Made by a program: the position numbers and the translations under genes
Notes under the pieces: model-generated
The model's database searches: none
What the model was told of the DNA's origin: nothing
What the model saw: the letters and a program-made list of their open reading frames with translations, nothing else
NCBI RefSeq assembly: GCF_003675325.1
Contig: NZ_CP033073.1
Location: 3,596,001-3,660,000 of the forward strand
Length of the DNA: 64,000 nt
Direction: 5' to 3'
Source: Streptomyces dangxiongensis
Lineage (GTDB): Bacteria > Actinomycetota > Actinomycetes > Streptomycetales > Streptomycetaceae
Shown here: positions 1-7,431 of the stretch, in pieces
Layout: each line of letters begins with the position of its first letter
Numbering within the stretch: position 1 is the stretch's first letter

Positions 1-264
1 CACTGGGGCACCGTCCACCACCTCCAGACTCACCCCGCCTTCCGCGGCCGCGGAATCGGGTCCGCCCTCGTCCACGAGCTCCGGAAGATCGCCCGCGACG
101 AGCTCGGTCTTGAACAGCTGCATCTGGCAGCCCGCGGCGGCGAGGGCCTGGAGGACTTCTACGGGCGGCTCGGATGGCGCGAGATCGGACGCTGGCCCGA
201 AGCTCTCCGACTTGCCCCCCACGACACCCGCGACGAGGTCCTCATGATCCTCGCACCCCTCTGA
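1..264 (+). CDS. GNAT-family N-acetyltransferase, 3' end only
   Basis: The first reading frame is open from base 1 to a TGA at 262-264, giving 87 residues. It contains HPAFRGRGIGSALVHEL, the acetyl-CoA pyrophosphate-binding motif A of GNAT acetyltransferases (R/Q-x-x-G-x-G/A), followed by a FYGRLGWRE segment, the usual beta6/alpha4 part of the fold. The N-terminal half lies outside the window. GNAT proteins transfer an acetyl group from acetyl-CoA to an amine; the substrate cannot be read from this fragment. The next gene unit, a tRNA, is on the opposite strand, so this is the end of a plus-strand unit. Confidence 0.85.
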   Translation, partial: HWGTVHHLQTHPAFRGRGIGSALVHELRKIARDELGLEQLHLAARGGEGLEDFYGRLGWREIGRWPEALRLAPHDTRDEVLMILAPL

Positions 265-299
265 TCACAGAGGTATTCGGACGGTTCCAATACCCGACG

Positions 300-494
300 T
301 CACCATTAAGCGTCCTCCCCCACGTCGGCAAGAGCGCCGCCGAGGCCACTGCCAAGCTGGTCCCGCTCCAGCGGAAGGCGGAGGCGGAGGAAGCCGCACG
401 CAAGGCGGAGAAGGCCCGGAAGAAGGCCAAGCGCGCCAAGAAGGCCCAGGCCGAGGGCGAGAAGAAGGCCCAGCGGAAGAAGCCCAAGAAGTAG
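300..494 (+). other. Lys/Ala-rich reading frame, possible gene tail without a clear start
   Basis: A frame ending at TAG 492-494 encodes GKSAAEATAKL and then a strongly basic tail of alternating Lys, Ala, Glu and Arg ending QRKKPKK. The only in-frame ATG is at 174, inside the acetyltransferase gene, and I see no ribosome binding site near 300. It could be the surviving 3' end of a basic, possibly nucleic-acid-binding protein, or a chance frame. The rest of the stretch from 265 to 581 shows nothing else. Confidence 0.25.
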
Positions 495-581
495 GGCCTA
501 GCCCCCTCCGCTCACGCATCGCTCACGCAAGCCATCCCACGGCGCCCCGGCCATGTGACGCGTCACGCCCCGAGCAACACA

Positions 582-616
582 AAACCCCAGGTCAGCGACT
601 ATCTGACCTGGGGTTT
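582..616 (-). terminator. Rho-independent terminator of the tRNA-Thr gene
   Basis: A perfect 14-bp inverted repeat (AAACCCCAGGTCAG and its complement) surrounds a 7-nt loop at 596-602. Read on the minus strand it lies 6 nt beyond the tRNA 3' end and is followed by a short T run. Confidence 0.85.
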
Positions 617-622
617 CTCGGA

Positions 623-695
623 GCCGCTTTCGGGATTCGAACCCGAGACCTACGCATTACGAGTGCGTTGCTCTGGCCATCTGAGCTAAAGCGGC
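623..695 (-). tRNA. tRNA-Thr (anticodon CGU)
   Basis: On the minus strand the 73-nt sequence starts GCCGCTTTAGCTCAG, has the anticodon loop with CGT (reads ACG threonine codons), the T-arm GGTTCGAATCC, and ends in the acceptor strand pairing with the 5' GCCGCTT. All four arms of the cloverleaf can be drawn. No CCA is encoded, as is common in Streptomyces. Confidence 0.96.
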
Positions 696-803
696 GCGCT
701 GTCCGCACCATGGTGCGATCAGCAACGTCGGTAAGTCTACACAGTTTCCCGGGGTGCTTCGTACCCGCCGCGGAGCGGGTGGCTCCGGGGCGGGCGGTGC
801 GGG

Positions 804-2408
804 CTAGGTGCAACGTTTGCCGGGGGGCGGCGGGGTGCCGCGGAGGAGGTAGGTGTTGATCGCCGAGTCGATGCAGGCGCTGCCGCGGCCGTAGGCGGTG
901 TGGCCGTCGCCGACGTAGGTGAGGAGGCGGCCGGAGGAGAGCTGACGGGCCAGGGACTGCGCCCAGCGGTACGGTGTCGCCGGGTCGCGGACCGTGCCGA
1001 CCACCAGGATCGGGGCCGCTCCCCTCGCCTCGATGCGGTGCGGCTCACCCGTCGCCCTCACCGGCCAGTACGTGCAGTTCAGCGACGCCCAGGCCAGGCC
1101 GGGCCCGAAGACCGGGGACGCCTTCTCGAACGCGGGCAGCGCCTTCTCCGCCTGCTCCGGGCCGGTGAAGGCCGGCGGCAGGTCCAGGCAGTTCACGGCG
1201 GCGTTGGCCATCATCAGGTTGCTGTAATGGCCGCTCGCGTCCCGCTCGTAGTAGCTGTCGGAGAGGGCCAGCAGGGCCGCGCCGTCGTTGTGCCGCATCG
1301 CCGAGGTCAGCGCCTCGCGCAGCCGCTCCCAGGACCCCTCGTCGTACATCGACGCGATCACCCCGGTGGTGGCCAGCGCCTCCCCCAGCCTGCGGCCGTC
1401 CGCGTCGCCCGCGGGCAGGGGGTGGGTGTCCAGCTTGCGGAAGAACGCCCGCAGGTGGTCGCCGGCCTGTGCGGGCGTCGTCCCCTTCCCGCCGAGCGGG
1501 CAGTCCGAGCGCCGTACGCAGTCCTTCGCGAACGCCCGGAACGCCGTCTCGAAGCCCGCCGTCTGGTCCAGGTTCAGCCTGCGGGCGTCCAGGGACGGGT
1601 CCATCGCGCCGTCGAGCACCATCCGGCCGACCCGCGCCGGGAACAGTCCGGCGTACGTCGCCCCGAGGAACGTGCCGTACGACGCCCCCACGTAGTTCAG
1701 CCTCCGGTCGCCGAGCACCGCCCGCAGGATGTCCATGTCGCGGGCCGTCTCGACGGTGGAGACGTGCCGCAGCAGCTTCGCCGAGTGGGCCCCGCAGCTC
1801 TCGGCGAACTTCCGGTCCGCCGCGACCAGGGTGTTCCGCTCCCGCTGGTCGTCGGGGGTCATGTCGGTCTGCGTGTACGCGTCCATCCGCCGCCCGTCGA
1901 GGCAGTGGACGGGCTCGCTGCGGGCGACGCCCCGGGGGTCCACCGCGACCATGTCGTAACGGGCCCGGACCTGCGCCGGGTAGCCGATGCCCGCGTACTC
2001 CTGGAGGTAGCCGACCGCCGAGCCGCCCGGACCGCCCGGGTTGACCAGCAGCGAACCGAGCGGCTTGCCCTTCCCGGTGGCCTTCTTGCGCGCGACGGCG
2101 AGCCGGACGGAGCCCGCGCCGGGGTCGGCGTAGTCCAGCGGGGCCTTCATCGTGGCGCACTGGAAGCCGGGCACTCCGCAGTCGCGCCATCGCAGCCGCT
2201 GGCCGTAGTACGACGTCAGCGCCGACGGCGTCGCACGCGGCAGCGCGGCCAGCGCCGCGTCCACCGTCGCACCTCGCGCCGTACCGGAACTCCCCGGCGA
2301 GCAGGCGGACATGAGCAGGGCGGCGGCCGTGACGAAGGTGGCCGTGAGACGGGCCGTCGTCCGGGTGCGGATGCCACGGGTCCGGTGAGGGGATGGCCTG
2401 GTGTGCAT
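804..2408 (-). CDS. Secreted lipoprotein peptidase, S33 family (tripeptidyl aminopeptidase-like alpha/beta hydrolase)
   Basis: The 534-residue protein has an N-terminal signal peptide ending in the lipobox LMSAC (Cys at residue 36), so it should be a membrane-anchored lipoprotein outside the cell. The oxyanion-hole region NPGGPGGS (residues 123-130), the nucleophile elbow GASYGTFLG (Ser243), an acidic DPATP and a late DGHTAYGRG supplying His form the catalytic triad of peptidase family S33, as in Streptomyces Tap and SlpD/SlpE proteins, which remove N-terminal peptides. I chose the ATG at 2408 because it gives a standard short basic n-region; an upstream ATG at 2477 would add 23 residues before it. 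holB, its minus-strand upstream neighbour, ends 106 bp away, so it may have its own promoter. Confidence 0.9.
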   Translation of the reverse strand: MHTRPSPHRTRGIRTRTTARLTATFVTAAALLMSACSPGSSGTARGATVDAALAALPRATPSALTSYYGQRLRWRDCGVPGFQCATMKAPLDYADPGAGSVRLAVARKKATGKGKPLGSLLVNPGGPGGSAVGYLQEYAGIGYPAQVRARYDMVAVDPRGVARSEPVHCLDGRRMDAYTQTDMTPDDQRERNTLVAADRKFAESCGAHSAKLLRHVSTVETARDMDILRAVLGDRRLNYVGASYGTFLGATYAGLFPARVGRMVLDGAMDPSLDARRLNLDQTAGFETAFRAFAKDCVRRSDCPLGGKGTTPAQAGDHLRAFFRKLDTHPLPAGDADGRRLGEALATTGVIASMYDEGSWERLREALTSAMRHNDGAALLALSDSYYERDASGHYSNLMMANAAVNCLDLPPAFTGPEQAEKALPAFEKASPVFGPGLAWASLNCTYWPVRATGEPHRIEARGAAPILVVGTVRDPATPYRWAQSLARQLSSGRLLTYVGDGHTAYGRGSACIDSAINTYLLRGTPPPPGKRCT

Positions 2409-2514
2409 CAGGCGAGCGTAACGGTGCGCGACCGGCCCGGTGCGTTCTGTGCGAACTGTGGCTCGTACGAGGGACACCCTCCGCCGTGTCCCCGCGGTCG
2501 GCCGGACCGAACCG

Positions 2515-3720
2515 TCACCCCGCCCGCAGGGCCATGGTCATCGCCTCCACGGCCAGCAGCGGCGACACGTTGCGGTCCAGGGCCTCTCTGCACGCGGCGA
2601 TCGCCTCGATACGGCGGAGGGTGGACTCCGGTGCGCCGGCGCGGGCCAGCCGTTCCAGGGCGTCCCCGGCGTCCGCGTTGGCGATCGCCACGCGGGTGCC
2701 GAGCTGGAGGGCGAGGACGTCACGGTAGAAGGCGGTGAGGTCACCGAGGGCGACGTCGAGGCTGTCGCGCTGCGTACGCGTTCTGCGGCGCTTCTGCATG
2801 TCCTCGAGGTCCTTCATCACGCCCGCCGTGCCACGCGGCAGCCGGCCGCCCTGGGGCGCGCCCAGCGCCGCCTTCATCTCCTCGGTCTCCTTGCCGTCCA
2901 TCTCCTCGGCGAGCTGCTTGGAGTCCTCGGCCGCCGCATCGACCAGTTCCTGCGCGGCCCTGAGGCACGCGCCGACCTCGTCGAGGCGCAGCGGCAGCTT
3001 CAGCACGGCCGCGCGGCGCTGACGGGCCGCCGGGTCGGTGGCGAGGCGGCGGGCCCGGTCGACGTGGCCCTGGGTGGCGCGGGCGGCGGCGAGGGCGACC
3101 TCCGGGTCGATGCCGTCGCGGCGTACGAGCATGTCGGCGACCGCGTCGACCGTCGGCGTGCGCAGGTTCAGGTGCCGGCAGCGGGAGCGGATGGTGGGCA
3201 GGACGTCCTCGACGGACGGGGCGCACAGCAGCCAGACGGTACGGGGGGCCGGCTCCTCCACGGCCTTGAGGACCGCGTTGGCCGACTTCTCGTTCAGCCG
3301 CTCGGCGTCCTCGACCAGAATGATCTGCCAGCGGCCGGTCGCCGGGGCGGTGAACGACTTGCGGACCGTGTCCCGCATGTCCCTGACCAGGATCTCCGAG
3401 CCGACCGCGGCGACCGTCGTGACGTCCGCGTGCGTGCCGAGCAGCGCGGTGTGGCAGCCGTCGCAGAATCCGCAGCCGGGGGTCCCGCCGAGAGCGCGGT
3501 CGGGGCTCACGCACTGGAGAGCGGCGGCGAAGGCCCGCGCCGCCTGGTTCCGTCCCGCGCCGGGCGGGCCGGTGAACAGCCAGGCGTGCGTCATCTTCGA
3601 CGCCTCCGGCGGCGGCTCGTCCGCCGCGGCGGCCGTGACGAGGGCATCGGCGTCCCGTGCGGCGGCGTCCAGCACCGCGCTCACCTTCTCCTGCCCGACG
3701 AGGTCGTCCCACACGGTCAT
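2515..3720 (-). CDS. holB: DNA polymerase III subunit delta-prime
   Basis: This 401-residue AAA+ protein begins MTVWDDLVGQEKV, as in clamp-loader subunits. The Walker A region reads GPPGAGRNQAA, without the usual Lys-Thr/Ser; delta-prime subunits are generally non-hydrolysing members of the clamp loader, so this agrees with the assignment. Four cysteines around residues 75-95 (CGFCDGCH) form the zinc module found in delta-prime and tau. The product loads the sliding clamp on DNA together with DnaX and HolA. It lies 220 bp downstream of the tmk fusion on the same strand, an arrangement (tmk-holB) common to many bacteria. Confidence 0.95.
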   Translation of the reverse strand: MTVWDDLVGQEKVSAVLDAAARDADALVTAAAADEPPPEASKMTHAWLFTGPPGAGRNQAARAFAAALQCVSPDRALGGTPGCGFCDGCHTALLGTHADVTTVAAVGSEILVRDMRDTVRKSFTAPATGRWQIILVEDAERLNEKSANAVLKAVEEPAPRTVWLLCAPSVEDVLPTIRSRCRHLNLRTPTVDAVADMLVRRDGIDPEVALAAARATQGHVDRARRLATDPAARQRRAAVLKLPLRLDEVGACLRAAQELVDAAAEDSKQLAEEMDGKETEEMKAALGAPQGGRLPRGTAGVMKDLEDMQKRRRTRTQRDSLDVALGDLTAFYRDVLALQLGTRVAIANADAGDALERLARAGAPESTLRRIEAIAACREALDRNVSPLLAVEAMTMALRAG

Positions 3721-3940
3721 GGGTCACGCCGTCCTTCCGTCACACACCACGTTCCGGACTCCACGGTCCGGACTCCATTGTGCGGGTGAGGTCTGACATC
3801 GGGGGCCGGCGGTGGTGCCGGGCGGAGCGGGGACGGGGTGGGCGAGCGGGGCAGGACCCGTTGAAGGCGCGAGGGCCCGGGCCACGGGCCACGGGGTGCG
3901 GCAGCGGAGCGCCAGGGTCGGCGGCCGGCCGCTGCCGTCC

Positions 3941-6900
3941 TCAGCCGCGGCGGCCCCGGCCGCGACCCCCGCGCTTGCGCTCCTCACCGGTGTCGCCCTG
4001 GTCACCGTGCGGCTGTCCGTCGTAGGAACCCAGCAGCTCGTCCGCCAGGCTCGGCAGGTCGTCCAGCGGCGTTTCCTCGGCCCAGTCGGAGCGCGGGCGG
4101 CGGCGCGGTGTGCCGTCGGCGTCGATCTGAGGCATCTCGCGCGTGTGTGCCTCGGAGCCGTCGGGGCCCGTGCCCGGCCGCCGGGCACCCGGCCGCTCGT
4201 CCCGGAAGAAGCCGGGCGGTACCCGGCCCGCCGGGTCGCCGTCCCGTACGGGCGGCAGCACAGCGGTCTCGTCGGCCGCACCGTGATCCACCACCGGCGG
4301 CAGCTTGGCCGTGTCCTCCACGGACACCGGCGGCAGTACGGCCGTCTCGTCCGCCGCGCCCGGTGTCACCGGCGGCTGCGGCAGCTCGGCGGTCACCTCG
4401 GCGTCGGTGTGGGAGCGCCGCGCGTCGTCGGCGGGGCCGCCCCGTTCCTCGCGCACCGGCCGCAGCACCGTGGTGTCGTCCATGGCCCGCGCGTCCGTAC
4501 GCGCCCCGGCGGAGTCCCACCCGTCGCCACGCCGTCCGTCCGCGCCCGGCGGGACCACCGGCGTGGGGGCCGTGACCGCTTCGTCCGCCGTGTCCCGCGC
4601 GGTCGGCGCCGTCGGGGCGGCCGGCAGAGGTGCGCTGGGCCTGCGGGCCGCCGCGTCGGCCGCCACCGCGGCCTCGGCGGCCTGCCGACGGGCCTCCTCG
4701 GCCCGCAGCAACGCCTCCTCGGCCTTGCGCTGCGCCTCCAGACGGCGGGCCTCCTCCTCGGCGCGCAACCGGGCCTGACGGGCCTCCTCCTCGGCGCGCC
4801 GCCGGGCCTCCTCCTCGGCCTGCTTGCGCCGCCGCTCCTCCTCGGCCCTGCGGCGGGCCTCCGCCTCGGCGCGCGCCTTCTCCTCGGCGAGGAGCCGCTG
4901 ACGCTCCTCCTCCGCTCGCCGGGCGGCTTCCTCGGCCCGCTGCCGGGCCTCCTCCGCCTGCCGTTCGGCCTCGCGCCGCTGCGCCTCCTCCAGCTCGCGC
5001 CGCTTGCGCTCCTCCTCCTCGGCACGCAGCCTGGCGAGCTGTTCCTGGCGCTCGCGCTCCAGGCGCTCCTCCTCGGCCTTGCGCGCGGCCTCTTCCTCGG
5101 CCTTGCGGCGGGCCTCCTCCTCGGCCTTCCTGCGCGCCTCCTCCCGGGCCTTGATCTCGGCCTCGGAAAGGGGCAGCACGATGTCCAGCCGGTGCCGGAT
5201 CACGGTGGTGACGGCCTCGGGCTCCTGCCCGGCGTCCACGACCAGGTAGCGGCCGGGGTCGGAGGCGGCCAGCGTCAGGAAACCGGACCGCACGCGCGCG
5301 TGGAACTCCGCCGGTTCCGACTCCAGCCGGTCCGGCGCCTCGGTGAACCGCTCGCGGGCGGTCTCCGGGGAGACGTCCAGCAGGACGGTGAGGTGCGGGA
5401 CGAGCCCGTCGGTGGCCCAGCGGTTGATGCGGGCGATCTCGGTCGGGGACAGGTCGCGGCCGGCGCCCTGGTAGGCGACGGAGGAGTCGATGTAGCGGTC
5501 GGAGATGACCACCGCGCCGCGTTCCAGCGCCGGGCGGACGACCGTGTCGACGTGCTCCGCGCGGTCGGCGGCGTATAGCAGGGCCTCCGCGCGGTGGGAC
5601 AGGCCCGCCGAGGACACGTCCAGCAGGATCGAACGCAGCCGCTTGCCGACCGGGGTGGCGCCGGGCTCACGGGTGAGCACGACCTCGTGGCCCTTGGCGC
5701 GGATCCACTCGGCGAGAGACTCGGCCTGGGTGGACTTGCCGGCGCCGTCGCCGCCCTCCAGGGCGATGAAGAAGCCCTTCGCCGCCGGCGCGGTGACGGG
5801 GTCGTCGCCGCCCAGCAGCGCGTCCTTGAGGTCCTGGCGCAGCGGTACACCGGACCGGTCGTCGACCTTGGCGAGCACCAGCGCGGCCACCGGCAGCAGC
5901 AGCGCGCCGACCAGCATCAGGGTGAAGGCGGCCCCGCCGTGCGCGAAGACGAACCTGCCGTTCTCCAGCCGGTGCGGGCCGATCAGCGCGGCGACCAGGG
6001 GTGCGATCAGGGCGCCGAGCGCTATGAAGACCCGGACCACGGCGTGCAGGTGCTCGGTGGTGCGCGCCCGGCGGTAGTCCTCGGTCTCCTGGTCCAGCAG
6101 GGTGTGCCCGGTGTTGGCGGCCACGCCCGCGCCGGCACCGGCCAGCATGACGAGCAGCAGCACCGTCGTGACGTCCGGGACCAGGCCGCCGGCCAGCAGG
6201 GCGATGCCGGTGACGGCGATGGCGAGGGCCAGCAGGCGACGGCGGGACAGCGAGGGCAGCACCGCGGGGGCGGTGCGGATGCCGACGCCGACACCGCCGG
6301 TCAGGCCCAGCACCAGCAGGCCGTAGAGCACCGGGCCGCCGCCCAGGTCCTTGGCGTGCAGCACGCACACCGCGACGGCCGCCGCGATCGCGCCGGCGAC
6401 CGACGCACAGGCCGGGACGAGCAGGGGCACCGCGCCCGTACGGCCCTTGTCGACGCCGGTGCCGGTGCGCGGGCGGCGCAGGCCCTCCAGCGGGGACCGC
6501 GCGCGCGGGGTGCGGGTGCCGGGCAGCTCCAGGGAGGTCAGCACGGACAGGGAGGCGGCGAACAGGCCGGCCGCCACGTACGACCCGAGGGCCACCTGGT
6601 GCTGGTCGAACCAGGCCACGCCGGTGCCCAGCAGGTTGTTCAGCAGGCCGGCGACGACCAGTGCGGCGGCGGCCAGCGGGACCGCCAGGAAGGTCGTGCG
6701 CAGCGCCAGGCGGCGCAGGGCGTCCAGGTGGTCCGGGAGCGGCCGTACCGTGGCGCCCTCCGGCGGCGGGGCCGGCAGCAGGGCGGGGGCGGCACTCTCC
6801 CGGCACACCGTCCACAGCCGCTCACAGACGCCGGTGACGAAGGCGGTGACCAGCAGGACGGCGAGCGCGTCGTCCGGGGTCCAGTCGATCCACAGGGGCG

Positions 6901-7300
6901 CGACGATCAGCAGCGCGGCGCGCACACCGTCGGCGCCGACCATGGTCCAGCGCCGGTCGAGGGGGCCCTCCTGGGCGGTGAGCGCGGTCAGCGGGCCGAG
7001 GAGGACGGCACCGAAGACGAGCGTGGCGAGGATGCGCGCCGCGAAGACCGTCGCGACCGCGAAGGCCACCCCGCGGTAACCGCCGCCGAAGGCGCCCTCG
7101 GTGATCGCCGCCTGGAGGACCAGGACGACCAGCACGAGAAGGGCGAGGGTGTCGCCGACCCCGCTCACCAGTTGCGCGCTCCACAGGCGCCTCAGCTGCG
7201 GTCGGCGCAGCAGGGAGCGGACGGCGCGTTCGCGGGAGTCCGCGACCAGGGCGTCGTCCGGTGCTGTGGGGTGGGCCGTTGGCTGCTCGGCTCGCGTCAT
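3941..7300 (-). CDS. tmk: Fusion protein: multi-pass membrane domain, thymidylate kinase, long charged coiled coil
   Basis: At 1119 residues this is far longer than a stand-alone thymidylate kinase (about 210). Residues 1 to about 500 hold many hydrophobic segments in an MFS-like pattern. The kinase domain follows at about 508-710, with P-loop EGGDGAGKST (about 514-522), the TREPG loop and DRYIDSSVAYQGAGR, the DRY motif of dTMP kinase that makes dTDP for DNA synthesis. Residues about 713-890 are near-continuous Glu/Arg/Ala heptads (EEARRKAEEEARR), then an acidic, Pro-rich tail ends in GGRGRGRRG. I recall the same three-part fusion in S. coelicolor. The membrane part suggests that dTMP kinase is tethered to the membrane, which is inference. 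topA lies 132 bp upstream on the same strand behind a terminator. Confidence 0.93.
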   Translation of the reverse strand: MTRAEQPTAHPTAPDDALVADSRERAVRSLLRRPQLRRLWSAQLVSGVGDTLALLVLVVLVLQAAITEGAFGGGYRGVAFAVATVFAARILATLVFGAVLLGPLTALTAQEGPLDRRWTMVGADGVRAALLIVAPLWIDWTPDDALAVLLVTAFVTGVCERLWTVCRESAAPALLPAPPPEGATVRPLPDHLDALRRLALRTTFLAVPLAAAALVVAGLLNNLLGTGVAWFDQHQVALGSYVAAGLFAASLSVLTSLELPGTRTPRARSPLEGLRRPRTGTGVDKGRTGAVPLLVPACASVAGAIAAAVAVCVLHAKDLGGGPVLYGLLVLGLTGGVGVGIRTAPAVLPSLSRRRLLALAIAVTGIALLAGGLVPDVTTVLLLVMLAGAGAGVAANTGHTLLDQETEDYRRARTTEHLHAVVRVFIALGALIAPLVAALIGPHRLENGRFVFAHGGAAFTLMLVGALLLPVAALVLAKVDDRSGVPLRQDLKDALLGGDDPVTAPAAKGFFIALEGGDGAGKSTQAESLAEWIRAKGHEVVLTREPGATPVGKRLRSILLDVSSAGLSHRAEALLYAADRAEHVDTVVRPALERGAVVISDRYIDSSVAYQGAGRDLSPTEIARINRWATDGLVPHLTVLLDVSPETARERFTEAPDRLESEPAEFHARVRSGFLTLAASDPGRYLVVDAGQEPEAVTTVIRHRLDIVLPLSEAEIKAREEARRKAEEEARRKAEEEAARKAEEERLERERQEQLARLRAEEEERKRRELEEAQRREAERQAEEARQRAEEAARRAEEERQRLLAEEKARAEAEARRRAEEERRRKQAEEEARRRAEEEARQARLRAEEEARRLEAQRKAEEALLRAEEARRQAAEAAVAADAAARRPSAPLPAAPTAPTARDTADEAVTAPTPVVPPGADGRRGDGWDSAGARTDARAMDDTTVLRPVREERGGPADDARRSHTDAEVTAELPQPPVTPGAADETAVLPPVSVEDTAKLPPVVDHGAADETAVLPPVRDGDPAGRVPPGFFRDERPGARRPGTGPDGSEAHTREMPQIDADGTPRRRPRSDWAEETPLDDLPSLADELLGSYDGQPHGDQGDTGEERKRGGRGRGRRG

Positions 7301-7355
7301 GCGTTCAGCCTATCCGCAGCCACCGACACCACACCTCGCCCGTCCCGGCACGCGC

Positions 7356-7386
7356 ACGCCCCGACATCAAAGTGATGCCGGGGCGT
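7356..7386 (-). terminator. Hairpin terminator downstream of topA
   Basis: Arms ACGCCCCGACATCA and TGATGCCGGGGCGT, with one mismatch and a 3-nt loop, lie 46 bp beyond the topA stop and 56 bp before the tmk start. It probably separates the two units. Confidence 0.6.
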
Positions 7387-7431
7387 TCATGTCGCGAGGC
7401 CGAAGTGGACGTTTCCGGTCGGGTCCGGGCG

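Noticed and set aside
900..2738. Long plus-strand reading frame opposite the peptidase gene
   Set aside because: It mirrors the high-GC codon pattern of the real minus-strand gene and encodes low-complexity Arg/Ala/Val sequence without motifs.
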